This document shows positions 7,340 to 16,388 of a stretch of 64,000 nucleotides of DNA, one piece after another. The notes beneath the pieces are model-generated. The model saw nothing but the letters and a program-made list of their open reading frames with translations, did no database searches and was not told where the DNA came from. The DNA comes from Granulicella sp. L46 (GTDB lineage Bacteria; Acidobacteriota; Terriglobia; Terriglobales; Acidobacteriaceae): the NCBI RefSeq assembly GCF_009765785.1, contig NZ_LMUT01000002.1, positions 157,500 to 221,499 on the forward strand, given 5' to 3'. The translations under genes were made by a program, and so were the position numbers. The first letter of the stretch is position 1, and the number at the start of each line of letters is the position of its first letter.

Positions 7340-9535
7340 TCAGTCGGCAGCCGTTGCTCGCACCTTCGCCACCTCGACCAGTGTCGAATAAAAGGTTGCC
7401 CCGCCACCAATATCCGTCAGCCGCTCGCTCGTCAGCGCATTCACATTTGCGCCATCCTGGCTCAGCTTCTGCCAGTCCAGCCGCGCCGCCACTACACCGG
7501 GGGGCACCGTTTCTCCCACTCTCGCGGTCAGCGTAATTCGTCCCCGCCTGTTCCACACCGACACGCCATCGCCAGACGTGACACCTCGCGCCGCAGCATC
7601 GCTCGGATGCATCTCCAGCAGCCCCGCCGTCTTTCGCTCCATCAGCCGATGTCCCGGCAGATTCGCAAACGTCGAGTTCATAAAGTTATCCGCCTTGCGC
7701 GGCAGAAATTCGAGTGGAAACTTGCCGGCACCCTCGGACCCGTTGCGCGACTCGCTCGGCGCCACCCAAACCGGCACCGGCGCCAACTTCGCGCGTCCGC
7801 CTGCCAACTTGAACCATGTGGGCGTGCTGAACGGTAGGCTTTCCCCTCGCTTATCCTTCGGCAAAGTGAGTGCCACATGCCCCTCGACTTCCAACCGTTC
7901 CTTCGTCACCTCCGCAAAAAACGGATGCTCAGTCTCGAGTGCCTGCACGATCAACTCCTCTTCGCGATCCTCAAACTCCTCCTCACCCGGAAACATCCGC
8001 TGACCCAACTCGCCGAAGAGCCACACATTTGACCGTGCCTCCCCCAGCGGCACAATCGCCTGCTGCGAGATCTGCGCGAACAGGTGTCCGTACGCTCCCA
8101 TTACATCCTTGTGCTCAAGGAACGTCGTCGCCGGCAACACCACATCCGCATAGTCGGTCGTGTCAGTAAAGAACTGCTCATGCACCACCGTAAACAAATC
8201 CTCGCGCCGCAAACCCTCGAGCACTCGCTCCGAATCCGGCGCAACCGTCGCCGCGTTGCAGTTGTACACAAACAGCGCCCTCACCTTTGGATTATCCTTC
8301 GCCTTGCTGCCCAACTCCGTCAACGCCGAACCAAGCTCCGACATATTGACTACCCGCGCTGCCCTTCCCAGAGGACTCGCCTGCATCAGCTCCGGCATGC
8401 GAAGCTTCGTCTCATTGAACGGAAACGCTCCACTCACGGACAGCAATAATCCGCCGCCGCGCTGCTTCCAGGCGCCCGTAATCAACGGCAGCATCGCCAC
8501 CGCGCGCACCGCAGTGCCGCCATTCTCACTGCGCTGAATTCCATAATTCAACCGAATCGCCGCCGCTCCGCGCCCATCTCTTCCCGCCTGCCCGTAAGTT
8601 TTCGCCAGCCGCTCAATCGCCTCCGCGGCGATACCGGTCACCTCCGCCGCCCGCTTCGGCGAGTGCTCCTCGCGCAACGCATGCGCGCGCAACACCTCTG
8701 CACCCTCCGTGCACTCGCGCAAATATTCGGCGTCGTCGTAGCCATCACGAAACAGGACATGCATCATCGCGAGCGCCAGCAGTCCATCGGTCCCCGGTCG
8801 AATCGCCAAATGCTCATCCGCCAACGCCGCCGTGCGCGTTCGATACGGATCGATCACGACCAACCGAGCGCCCTTGCGTCGTGCCTCTTCAATGAATGGC
8901 CACAGATGGATATTGTTTCCATGGATGTTCGCGCCCCACGCGATGATCAATCCAGCCTGCGCAAAATCCTGCGGCGCCGTCCCTAGCCGCACTCCATACA
9001 CCTGCTTGAGTGCCTCTCCCCCAGCGCTCGCGCAAATCGTTCGATCCAGCTGCGACGCACCTAGCCGATGGAAAAAACGTCGATCCATCGATCCATACCC
9101 CAACTGCCCAATGGTTCCCGCATAACTGTAGGGCAGCACGCTCTCCGGCCCAAACTCGGCAGCCATGTCGTTCAGCTTTCGGGCCACAAATTCCAACGCC
9201 TCGCCCCACGAAATCCGCTCAAAGGCCTCAGCCTCGGACCCCTTGGGTAACGGCCCCTTGGGCACTCCAGCTTTTCGCCGCATCGGATACAACAACCGCT
9301 CTGGCGAGTACACCCGGTCCAGGTACCGCGCCACCTTCCCACACAAAAATCCCCGCGTCACCGGATGCGCCGGATCGCCCTGCACCTTTGTTGCGCGTCC
9401 TGTCAGCGTATCTACCGTTACCAACACACCGCACGAATCCGGACAGTCATGCGTACACACGGCATGCACCGTCTTCGTCTCCGCCGAGGAGTTTTCACTC
9501 TTCGAAAACTCTTTGTTTGCATGCGGCTCAGGCAT
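7340..9535 (-). CDS. Molybdopterin oxidoreductase (DMSO reductase superfamily), single subunit
   Basis: 731 residues with the N-terminal [4Fe-4S] motif CTHDCPDSCGV followed by GFLCGK (fourth Cys), then the long bis-MGD-binding domain (AWGANIHGNN, VVIDPYRTRTA) and a C-terminal molydop-binding domain (from about 615: GLLEMHPSDAAARG). No twin-arginine signal is present, so a cytoplasmic location is expected. No electron-transfer or membrane subunit gene is adjacent. It resembles the BisC/COG0243 oxidoreductases annotated only by family. The substrate is not predictable; formate dehydrogenase is unlikely because no clear Cys/SeCys ligand motif is seen. Confidence 0.88.
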   Translation of the reverse strand: MPEPHANKEFSKSENSSAETKTVHAVCTHDCPDSCGVLVTVDTLTGRATKVQGDPAHPVTRGFLCGKVARYLDRVYSPERLLYPMRRKAGVPKGPLPKGSEAEAFERISWGEALEFVARKLNDMAAEFGPESVLPYSYAGTIGQLGYGSMDRRFFHRLGASQLDRTICASAGGEALKQVYGVRLGTAPQDFAQAGLIIAWGANIHGNNIHLWPFIEEARRKGARLVVIDPYRTRTAALADEHLAIRPGTDGLLALAMMHVLFRDGYDDAEYLRECTEGAEVLRAHALREEHSPKRAAEVTGIAAEAIERLAKTYGQAGRDGRGAAAIRLNYGIQRSENGGTAVRAVAMLPLITGAWKQRGGGLLLSVSGAFPFNETKLRMPELMQASPLGRAARVVNMSELGSALTELGSKAKDNPKVRALFVYNCNAATVAPDSERVLEGLRREDLFTVVHEQFFTDTTDYADVVLPATTFLEHKDVMGAYGHLFAQISQQAIVPLGEARSNVWLFGELGQRMFPGEEEFEDREEELIVQALETEHPFFAEVTKERLEVEGHVALTLPKDKRGESLPFSTPTWFKLAGGRAKLAPVPVWVAPSESRNGSEGAGKFPLEFLPRKADNFMNSTFANLPGHRLMERKTAGLLEMHPSDAAARGVTSGDGVSVWNRRGRITLTARVGETVPPGVVAARLDWQKLSQDGANVNALTSERLTDIGGGATFYSTLVEVAKVRATAAD

Positions 9536-9639
9536 AGTTATATTGTAGGCGTCGCCCGTTATATTCGGCCCCGTTTCCTTTCTGAGCCCTGCTCACGTAG
9601 CGCCTTTTGCGTCCAAGCCTTTTGCCCTTTGGAGAGTCC

Positions 9640-10098
9640 ATGAACCGCCTAGCCCTCGTCCTCCTTCTCTGCATACCCGTCGGTGCAGCCGCACAGGCTG
9701 CCCCATCGCCTGAAACCCAGGCGGTCATCACCGTACTCAACAAATCCGTCGATGACTGGAATCGTGGCGACATCGATGCCTTTGCCACCAGTTATAAGAA
9801 CTCGCCCGACATCATCTTCATGGGTCGCACCATCCAGCACGGCTACGCGCAGATGCTTGCACGCTACAAAGCCGCCTACCCTGCGCCTGCCGCCATGGGC
9901 ACGCTGAGCTTCACGCAACTCGCCGTGCAGCCGCTCGACGCCCGCTTCGCTACTGTCACGGGAAGCTTTCACCTTGAGCGGACCGCAGCCGGCGGTGGCA
10001 ACGCCGACGGCTACTTCCTCCTAGTCGTTGAATCTACGCCGGCCGGGTGGAAGATCATTCGCGACTCCACCACCGTCATCCCTCCAACAACCAAGTAG
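9640..10098 (+). CDS. Exported DUF4440/SnoaL-like protein
   Basis: The ATG at 9640 follows GGAGAG. It opens a signal peptide (MNRLALVLLLCIPVGAAAQA) and a roughly 130-residue NTF2-like fold: VLNKSVDDWNRGDIDAFATSY, an aromatic-rich middle and a final WKIIRDSTT strand, as in DUF4440 proteins. 152 residues. These small cone-shaped proteins bind or isomerise varied ligands, so no specific function can be assigned. It is divergent from the molybdopterin oxidoreductase and 31 bp before the ABC ATPase gene. Confidence 0.8.
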   Translation: MNRLALVLLLCIPVGAAAQAAPSPETQAVITVLNKSVDDWNRGDIDAFATSYKNSPDIIFMGRTIQHGYAQMLARYKAAYPAPAAMGTLSFTQLAVQPLDARFATVTGSFHLERTAAGGGNADGYFLLVVESTPAGWKIIRDSTTVIPPTTK

Positions 10099-10129
10099 CT
10101 CCCTGCGGTACCCTTATTTCAGGAGCCGC

Positions 10130-10960
10130 ATGCCCCCCACACCCCTGCTCGAAGCCCGCGAGCTCGTCAAAGACTTCGGCTCCACACACGTCATCCACGG
10201 CGTCTCCTTCGACATCATGCGCGGCGAAACCCTCGGCCTTGTCGGCGAGTCCGGCTCTGGTAAGAGCACCATCGCCCGCCTCCTGCTGCGTCTCATCGAG
10301 CCCACCAGCGGCAGCGTCCTCTTTCACGACGCAGCCGAGTCCACACCTCGCACCTATGATCTACTGCAACTGAATCTCCGCGAGATGCGCCGCCTCCGAC
10401 GCCGTCTTTCTATCGTCTTCCAGGATCCCTACGCCGCGCTCAATCCACGAATGTCCGTGCGTCAGATCCTATCCGAGCCCTTCGTCATCCACCACGAACA
10501 ACCACCGCAAGGAAGCGGCAGCTATGCAAGAAATCTAGACACGCGCCTCCACGAACTTCTCGTAGAGGTCGGCCTTGACGCCTCCGCTCTCCGCCGCTAT
10601 CCCCACGAGTTCTCCGGCGGCCAGCGTCAGCGCATCAACATCGCGCGCGCCATTGCGCTCCGCCCCGAGCTCCTTGTCCTCGATGAACCCGTCACCGCAC
10701 TCGATGTCTCGGTCGGTGCGCAGGTCATCAACCTGCTGAGCGACCTCCAGCAGCGCTACGGACTCACCTATCTCTTCATCTCGCATTCTATGCCGCTGGT
10801 GCGTTACCTCTGCCACCGCGTCGCCGTCATGCAGCACGGTCGCATCGTCGAAACCGGCACCTGGAGCGAGGTCTGCGACCATCCCCGCGAACCCTACACC
10901 CAGCAGCTCTTGGCCGCTACTCCCGAGCTCCCCGCACTCGACCTGACGCGCACGAGCTAG
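10130..10960 (+). CDS. Orphan oligopeptide/nickel-type ABC transporter ATPase (OppF/DppF-like)
   Basis: Couples ATP hydrolysis to transport in the peptide/nickel importer class. 276 residues from ATG 10130 (AGGAG at 10121-10125). Walker [10 protein letters not shown] lies at 39-47, the ABC signature FSGGQ at 161-165, Walker B LLVLDE at 181-186 and the switch His in FISHS. The phrase [17 protein letters not shown] is diagnostic for the OppF/DppF subgroup. The C-terminal oligopeptide-specific extension is short. No permease, binding protein or OppD partner is nearby, so it must pair with components encoded elsewhere or be a remnant. The stop overlaps by 4 bp the end of the convergent DUF971 gene. 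Confidence 0.88.
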   Translation: MPPTPLLEARELVKDFGSTHVIHGVSFDIMRGETLGLVGESGSGKSTIARLLLRLIEPTSGSVLFHDAAESTPRTYDLLQLNLREMRRLRRRLSIVFQDPYAALNPRMSVRQILSEPFVIHHEQPPQGSGSYARNLDTRLHELLVEVGLDASALRRYPHEFSGGQRQRINIARAIALRPELLVLDEPVTALDVSVGAQVINLLSDLQQRYGLTYLFISHSMPLVRYLCHRVAVMQHGRIVETGTWSEVCDHPREPYTQQLLAATPELPALDLTRTS

Positions 10961-11391
10961 GCTCCTGCGACTCCCTGTTTCTTCGCCTCCGCGTCACAAA
11001 CATTCCGCAGATAATCCCACGAGTACAGCCCCGCCTCGTGCCCATCATTCCACTTGAACCGCACCGCATAGTTTCCCACCGGTGTCACCTCCACCGGACG
11101 CGGGGGCGCCTCATACATTGGCAACAATGACGCGGGTTTCGGCTTCACCAGGCCCGGCGCACGTCCCTCCTTCTCTCGCTCTTCGTGGCACGTTGCACAA
11201 GGACAAGCCGCACGCAGCCACGCAAAGTTCCACGAGCTCCGGTGACCGTCCTTCCACTCGATCACCACACCCGTCCCGCCGCTCTTATCCACCTTTACCT
11301 TCGCCGGACGAATCGCGTCGCCCGTGAGTTTCGGGCGCTCTTCGCCGCGCGCCTCGTCCTGGCTGACAATTCGAATCCCTTCGTGGCTCAT
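10957..11391 (-). CDS. DUF971 protein (gamma-butyrobetaine hydroxylase N-terminal-like)
   Basis: 144 residues. The core has the DUF971 pattern: VVIEWKDGH, WLRAACPCATC and a final VRFKWNDGHEAGLYSWDYLR. The Cys-x-Cys-x2-Cys group suggests a metal site, as in the N-terminal domain of gamma-butyrobetaine hydroxylase and in proteins associated with Fe-S carrier systems. An insertion rich in Pro/Lys separates the two halves. The exact role is unknown. Located 11 bp upstream of the TauE/SafE gene start-to-end order on the opposite strand direction of flow, it is probably a separate unit or the distal gene of a pair. Confidence 0.8.
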   Translation of the reverse strand: MSHEGIRIVSQDEARGEERPKLTGDAIRPAKVKVDKSGGTGVVIEWKDGHRSSWNFAWLRAACPCATCHEEREKEGRAPGLVKPKPASLLPMYEAPPRPVEVTPVGNYAVRFKWNDGHEAGLYSWDYLRNVCDAEAKKQGVAGA

Positions 11392-11401
11392 CTTGTTTTC
11401 C

Positions 11402-12187
11402 TCATCCCTGCGCCTGCTTCCAGAAAAAGTATCCCGCGATCGCGACCCCGGTCACAACCACAAACGCGCGCAGGACGTCGCCGTTCACACGCCTCGCGAA
11501 GCGCGCGCCTACCCATCCGCCGAACGCCGCAAATACCATCGACACCAGGCAGTAGTGCCACACGATCGCTCCCTGAAAGATGAACGTAATGATCGCGCAG
11601 AGATTCGAGAGCATCGCCGCCACTACCTTCAGCGCATTCAACGAATGCATCTCTTCCATCCCAAACAGCGCGAGGATCGTCATCACCAGGAATCCCGCGC
11701 CCGCGCCAAAGTAGCCAATATAAAAGCACACCGGAAACAGCGCGCAGGCTAGCGGAATCCGCGGGATATATGGCTCTACATCCTCGCGCGTGGCTCGCCT
11801 CCGAAGCCACTTCGATATGGGTCCGCTAATCCCAAAGATCATCGTCCCCACTAGAATCAGCCACGGAATTAAATGCAGAAAAGTTCGCTGCGCGGTATGC
11901 AGCAGCACCTCCGCTCCACACACGCCGCCCAGGACTGAGGTAATCGCGACCGTCGGCAGCAGATCCCTGCGCACATCCCCGCGCAGCGTCGCCACCGATG
12001 TCACCTGCCCCGGCCATAGCGCGACCGTATTCGTTGCGTTGGCCTGCACCGGAAGCACGCCCATCCCCAACATTGCCGGAAACGAAAGAAACGATCCTCC
12101 TCCAGCCATCGCATTCATCACGCCCGCGATCGTCGAAGCAACGACCAGCCAGATGTAGTTCAGATGTGGGATGTGGTCGAAAAACAT
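11402..12187 (-). CDS. TauE/SafE-family membrane permease
   Basis: 261 residues with about eight hydrophobic helices. The N-terminal AGVMNAMAGGGSFLSFPAML and the following NATNTVAL are the conserved features of this family of sulfite/sulfonate or related anion exporters. The central hydrophilic loop (SKWLRRRATREDVEPYI) and a final basic helix are also typical. It reads toward and ends 11 bp before the start of the DUF971 gene, so the two may be cotranscribed, permease first. No sulfur-metabolism gene is near, so the substrate stays open. Confidence 0.85.
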   Translation of the reverse strand: MFFDHIPHLNYIWLVVASTIAGVMNAMAGGGSFLSFPAMLGMGVLPVQANATNTVALWPGQVTSVATLRGDVRRDLLPTVAITSVLGGVCGAEVLLHTAQRTFLHLIPWLILVGTMIFGISGPISKWLRRRATREDVEPYIPRIPLACALFPVCFYIGYFGAGAGFLVMTILALFGMEEMHSLNALKVVAAMLSNLCAIITFIFQGAIVWHYCLVSMVFAAFGGWVGARFARRVNGDVLRAFVVVTGVAIAGYFFWKQAQG

Positions 12188-12246
12188 GCTCTCTTCATTG
12201 TATTCGCCGGTCGGCTTGACCCTGATGACTTACCAATCGACAGCGT

Positions 12247-12801
12247 TTAGCCTAGACCAGCCAGCTGCAGCGCCCGATCCGCCGTCTCCGCGACCAATAA
12301 AATCCCTCGATTCCCCCGCAGCATTCCCTCGCGATCGCAAACATCCAGGAAGGCCAGCATGGAGTCGTAGAAACCGGCCACGTTCAACAGCACCACTGGC
12401 TTCGAATGGATCTTCAACGTCTGCCACGCCAGCACCTCAAACATCTCCTCGAAGGTGCCGTACCCGCCCGGAAGAATAATGAAGGCATCGGCCCGCTCCG
12501 CCATCAGCGCTTTCCGCGTGTGCATGGTGCTGGTCACATGCAGCTCGCTTACGCCATCATGCGCGACCTCCAAATCCACCAGCACATGCGGAATGACTCC
12601 CACTACGTACCCGCCAGCAGCGAGCGCACCATCGGCCACAGCACCCATCAGGCCCGTCTTGCCGCCCCCATAAATCAGCCCAATGCCACGCTCCGCCAGG
12701 GTACGCCCCAGGTCGTCCGCGGCCGCCGCATACTCCGGTCTCGCCCCACTCGCGGACGCGCAAAACACCGCCACGCTCTTCTTTCCGATCTGCTCATGCA
12801 T
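12247..12801 (-). CDS. LOG-family protein (cytokinin riboside 5'-monophosphate phosphoribohydrolase-like)
   Basis: A Rossmann-like nucleotide hydrolase that releases the free base from a nucleoside 5'-monophosphate. Family motifs are GGGKTGLMGAVADGAL and PGGYGTFEEMFE; Arg and Glu of these loops form the active site. 184 residues from ATG 12801, the usual size. Longer in-frame starts exist but only add non-conserved, Arg-rich sequence that overlaps the divergent RNase promoter. In bacteria outside plants' associates the physiological substrate is often AMP or another purine nucleotide. Confidence 0.9.
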   Translation of the reverse strand: MHEQIGKKSVAVFCASASGARPEYAAAADDLGRTLAERGIGLIYGGGKTGLMGAVADGALAAGGYVVGVIPHVLVDLEVAHDGVSELHVTSTMHTRKALMAERADAFIILPGGYGTFEEMFEVLAWQTLKIHSKPVVLLNVAGFYDSMLAFLDVCDREGMLRGNRGILLVAETADRALQLAGLG

Positions 12802-12868
12802 GCACTCAGAATACAACTGCGCTCGCGGTATCATGACCTCGCACGCATTTCGCTCTCGGGAAAACATC

Positions 12869-13513
12869 ATGAGCCTTCGACACCTCTGCCTCGCACTCGT
12901 CACCACCCTTCTCGCCACCGCTGCCTTCGAATCCTCCGCGTGCGCTCAAGAGAAAGGCCAACCCGGCCACTTCGACTTCTACCTCATGAACCTGTCCTGG
13001 TCGCCCGAATTCTGCTCCATACAGGGCACCTCGCCCGAATGCGCAGCGCATCCCGGCTTCATCCTCCATGGCCTCTGGACGCAAAATAACGACAGCACCT
13101 ACCCGGTCTTCTGCAGCGAAGAACCCGCCCCCGCCAATCTGGCACAGAACCTCGACGTCACGCCCGATCTCGCACTCCTCCACCACGAGTGGGACAAGCA
13201 CGGAACCTGCTCCGGCGTAGGCCCGCAGCGATTCTTTGCCATGGAGCATCAGGCCTTCCACTCGCTCAAGATTCCACCGCAGTTCGAGCACATCGATCAC
13301 GAGATCAGCCTGACACCCAACGCGATCCTCAACCTCTTCGCGCAAGCGAATCCGGAGTTTCCGCGAGGGAGCATCCTACTCAGTTGCGGACGAAACCATC
13401 TGACCGCCATCGAAGCCTGTTTCAGCAAGGATCTCAAGCCCATCGTCTGCCAGGGCCTGCGCAGCTGCCGCGCCAACTCGGTAAAGATTACGCCACCAGC
13501 GTCAGCCCAGTAG
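12869..13513 (+). CDS. Secreted ribonuclease T2-family enzyme
   Basis: A base-nonspecific endoribonuclease that cleaves through 2',3'-cyclic phosphates. The ATG at 12869 opens a clean signal peptide (MSLRHLCLALVTTLLATAAF, cleavage near SACAQ). Both catalytic blocks are intact: HGLW (67-70) and HEWDKHGTC (106-114). Several further Cys suggest disulfides, fitting the periplasm or exterior. 214 residues. An upstream ATG at 12833 would bury the signal peptide behind 12 polar residues. The gene is divergent from the LOG gene, with 67 bp between starts, and is followed by a strong hairpin. RNase T2 enzymes are scattered in bacteria; here it may serve phosphate or nucleotide scavenging. Confidence 0.92.
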   Translation: MSLRHLCLALVTTLLATAAFESSACAQEKGQPGHFDFYLMNLSWSPEFCSIQGTSPECAAHPGFILHGLWTQNNDSTYPVFCSEEPAPANLAQNLDVTPDLALLHHEWDKHGTCSGVGPQRFFAMEHQAFHSLKIPPQFEHIDHEISLTPNAILNLFAQANPEFPRGSILLSCGRNHLTAIEACFSKDLKPIVCQGLRSCRANSVKITPPASAQ

Positions 13514-13534
13514 CGCGGCCCCGTAAAACACATC

Positions 13535-13556
13535 GGCCTCACCCAAAGGTGAGGCC
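13535..13556. terminator. Hairpin between convergent RNase T2 and ctaF genes
   Basis: A perfect 9-bp stem, GGCCTCACC and GGTGAGGCC, around the loop CAAA. It stands in the 71-bp gap between two convergent genes and can serve both. The U-tract is poor on the + side; on the - side GTGTTTTACG follows a few bases later. Confidence 0.75.
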
Positions 13557-13584
13557 AACTATGCTTCCGAAGACTTTCGACGAT

Positions 13585-13935
13585 TTACCACATGCCCCAT
13601 GCGCGGCTAATGTAGTCCGTCAGCGTCATCGTAATCAACACGATAAAAAGGAAGAACCCGGAACCAATGGTCATCTTGATCAGCCGCGACTGGTAGGCCG
13701 CATGCATGAAGAACAGAATAACGATCACTGCTTTGAAGCAAGCAATCCCAAGCGCGATCACAGGATTCGCCCAATCCAGGTCGACATACGCCGCGCCCAC
13801 CGTGATGCCAGTGAACAGGAGCAGGGTAGCGAAGACATAGGTGTATTGCAGCGGCGTCACGATGTGATGCTGCGCGTGCTCAGGGTTCGTCACATTGCTC
13901 GGATCGTTCGCGTCGGTATGGATCTCGTGGGCCAT
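13585..13935 (-). CDS. ctaF: Cytochrome c oxidase subunit IV
   Basis: 116 residues: a His-rich hydrophilic head (EHAQHHIVTPLQY) and three hydrophobic helices, with the family phrase CFKAVIVILFFMHAAYQSR in the second half. This prokaryotic COX4 subunit stabilises the oxidase complex and has no cofactor. It is the last gene of the twelve-gene respiratory operon and lies 31 bp after ctaE. The hairpin at 13535-13556 is placed to end the transcript. Confidence 0.9.
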   Translation of the reverse strand: MAHEIHTDANDPSNVTNPEHAQHHIVTPLQYTYVFATLLLFTGITVGAAYVDLDWANPVIALGIACFKAVIVILFFMHAAYQSRLIKMTIGSGFFLFIVLITMTLTDYISRAWGMW

Positions 13936-13966
13936 CGTGTTTCCTTCGTTGTCAGCTTGCAGACGT

Positions 13967-14719
13967 TTAGTGGAGCGGGTGCCGATTGATCAAATAGAGT
14001 AGCGGGAACAAAAACAACCAGACAATGTCGACGAAATGCCAATAGAGCCCAAAGTTTTCTATAGGCGCCACGTAGCCTGAACTGAAGTCTCCGCGATGTG
14101 CTCTCCACGTCAACCAGAACAGAAGAACGATTCCGATGATCATGTGTACGGCATGCATTCCGGTCATCGCGAAGTACAGGAAGAAGAAGATCTGCGTCTT
14201 CTGGGCCATGTCCGGAGCCAGCGGCTCTTCCTTGATTCCGTAACCAGCTGGGTTGGTAAACATCGAGATATTGAAGCTGTCCCCAGGAATGTGGTGCAGC
14301 TCGTACTTCTCGTGATACTCGTCGTACTTAACCCCAAGGAAGATCAAGCCGAAGAAGGTTGTAAGTACCAACATGAGCACCAGAAGGCTCTTCCTGCGCA
14401 TCTCGGCTGCCCACACGCCAACCGCCATGCAGAAGCCGGAAGAGATGAGCACCACGGTGTTGAATGCTCCCAGCGGTACGCTCAGCTGATTCGAAGCCGC
14501 TGCAAAGGCCGGATAATACCAGTTGCGATAAAGCAGGTACGCAAAGAACAAGCCGCCGAAGAACATGATTTCGGTCAGCAGGAACAGCCACATGCCAAAG
14601 CTTCCAGCCTCGCGCTGTTGCTCCTCGGTCTCAAAATGATGCCGGTGCTGCGGCAGCGCCACGTGGTCGTGCTCGGCGTGGACATCGGCGTGATCGGTAG
14701 TCGCGAGTGCGCTATCCAA
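13967..14719 (-). CDS. ctaE: Cytochrome c oxidase subunit III
   Basis: 250 residues with seven helices. [31 protein letters not shown] and the late [12 protein letters not shown] and [18 protein letters not shown] segments are canonical for subunit III. It supports proton uptake and the stability of subunit I. The start is TTG at 14719, read from the overlap TTGGATAG in which the ctaD stop (TAG) lies; no in-frame ATG precedes the conserved part. A soluble His-rich N-terminal stretch (about 30 residues, [19 protein letters not shown]) precedes the first helix. Confidence 0.95.
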   Translation of the reverse strand: MDSALATTDHADVHAEHDHVALPQHRHHFETEEQQREAGSFGMWLFLLTEIMFFGGLFFAYLLYRNWYYPAFAAASNQLSVPLGAFNTVVLISSGFCMAVGVWAAEMRRKSLLVLMLVLTTFFGLIFLGVKYDEYHEKYELHHIPGDSFNISMFTNPAGYGIKEEPLAPDMAQKTQIFFFLYFAMTGMHAVHMIIGIVLLFWLTWRAHRGDFSSGYVAPIENFGLYWHFVDIVWLFLFPLLYLINRHPLH

Positions 14720-16388
14720 CGGTCGTCACCTCGTTTTTCGTCTTGTTCTCGAGCCACTCATAGTCGTACGCTTCGTGGTCCATGATCGGAATCTCGATAA
14801 AGTTTTCGGTCAGCGGCGGCGACTGGATCTGCCACTCAAGCCCCGTAGCCTGCCAGGGATTATTGCCAGCAATCGCTCCGTACTTCAGCGACCAGGCCAA
14901 GTAGAGCATCGGCAGCATGTAGCCAACGCCGAGCACCGTAGCGCCTGCAGTCGACAGTACGTTAAGCACCTGGAACTCCGGCGGATACGCATGATAGCGC
15001 CGCGGCATGCCGAGGTAGCCAAGAATAAACTGCGGGAGGAACGTCAGGTTGAAGCCGATGAACGTAGTCACCGCGGCCAGCTTCGAGAGCGACTCCGGAT
15101 ACATGCGCCCCGTCATCTTCGGCCACCAGAAATGCACGCCCGCAAGGAACGCCATCAACATGCCGCCGACCATCACAAAGTGGAAGTGGGCAACAATGAA
15201 GTACGTCTCGGTGAGGTGAATGTCCATTCCCAGCGAGCCAAGAAACACGCCCGTCAGACCGCCGATCGTGAAAAGTCCCATGAAGCCGAACGCATACAGC
15301 ATTGGCGTCTCGAACGTAATGGATCCCTTCTGCAGCGTGAACGCCCAGTTGAAGATCTTGATCGCCGAAGGTACCGCGACCAGCATGGTAAGAAGCGAGA
15401 AAACGAGCGCGGAATAGTTGGAGACACCCATGATGAACATGTGGTGTTCCCACACAAAGAAGCCGAACAGCGCAATCGCAACCGAACTAAATGCGACAGC
15501 CGTATATCCAAAGACGCGCTTTCGACTGAAGGTCGAAATCACCTCGGAGATCACACCCATGCCCGGAAGAATCATGATGTACACGGCCGGATGCGAGTAG
15601 AACCAAAACAAATGCTGGAAGAGCAGTGGATCGCCGCCCTTTGCGGGATCGAAGACACCGATACCGAACAACCGTTCCAGCGCAACCAGCACCAGCGTGA
15701 TCGCCAGCACCGGCGTTCCCAACACCATCAGCAAGGACGCCGCATAGTGTGACCACACAAACAGCGGCATGCGGAACCACGTCATCCCCGGGCAGCGCAT
15801 GCGATGGATCGTGACGATGAAGTTCAGCCCCGTAAAGATTGAACTGAAACCCGCAATGAAAATCGCCGTCGCCGCCGTAATTACGTGCGTGTTCAGATAA
15901 TGCGTCGAGAGCGGTGTAGTAAATGTCCAGCCGGTATCAACGCCACCCAGCACCAGCGCGCCCAGCGTCAGACCACCGCCAACCAGGTACAGGTACCAGC
16001 TCAACAAATTAATCTTCGGGAACGCAAGGTCTTTCGCGCCCAGCATGATCGGTATCAGAAAGTTCCCCAGCGTCGCCGGCACCGACGGCACCAGGAACAG
16101 GAACACCATGATGATGCCGTGCATGGTGAAGAATTTGTTGTACGTATCCGCGGCCACCAGGTCCGGCTGCGGCGTAAGCAGTTCCAAACGAATCAGGCCC
16201 GCGAACGCTCCACCGATAAAGAAGAAGAATGTGATCGAGATCAGATACAGAATCGCGATACGCTTGTGGTCACCCGTCAGCAGCCAACTCAACAAGCCGT
16301 GCTCATTGTTGATGTAGTTGCGCTTGGGAATCTGCGCCGTGCTCTGGTCGGGCAGAGAGACGATGGTATTACCGATCGCAGCACTCAT
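14712..16388 (-). CDS. ctaD: Cytochrome c oxidase subunit I (haem-copper oxygen reductase, A2-type)
   Basis: The catalytic subunit, carrying low-spin haem a, the haem a3-CuB site and proton channels. 558 residues, about twelve helices. Seen motifs include [31 protein letters not shown] and [12 protein letters not shown] with the haem/CuB histidines. The sequence YSHPAVY has no Glu where A1-type enzymes have HPEVY; Tyr-Ser there is the mark of the A2 subtype. Its start overlaps the end of ctaC as ATGA, and its stop overlaps the ctaE start. Confidence 0.96.
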   Translation of the reverse strand: MSAAIGNTIVSLPDQSTAQIPKRNYINNEHGLLSWLLTGDHKRIAILYLISITFFFFIGGAFAGLIRLELLTPQPDLVAADTYNKFFTMHGIIMVFLFLVPSVPATLGNFLIPIMLGAKDLAFPKINLLSWYLYLVGGGLTLGALVLGGVDTGWTFTTPLSTHYLNTHVITAATAIFIAGFSSIFTGLNFIVTIHRMRCPGMTWFRMPLFVWSHYAASLLMVLGTPVLAITLVLVALERLFGIGVFDPAKGGDPLLFQHLFWFYSHPAVYIMILPGMGVISEVISTFSRKRVFGYTAVAFSSVAIALFGFFVWEHHMFIMGVSNYSALVFSLLTMLVAVPSAIKIFNWAFTLQKGSITFETPMLYAFGFMGLFTIGGLTGVFLGSLGMDIHLTETYFIVAHFHFVMVGGMLMAFLAGVHFWWPKMTGRMYPESLSKLAAVTTFIGFNLTFLPQFILGYLGMPRRYHAYPPEFQVLNVLSTAGATVLGVGYMLPMLYLAWSLKYGAIAGNNPWQATGLEWQIQSPPLTENFIEIPIMDHEAYDYEWLENKTKNEVTTVG

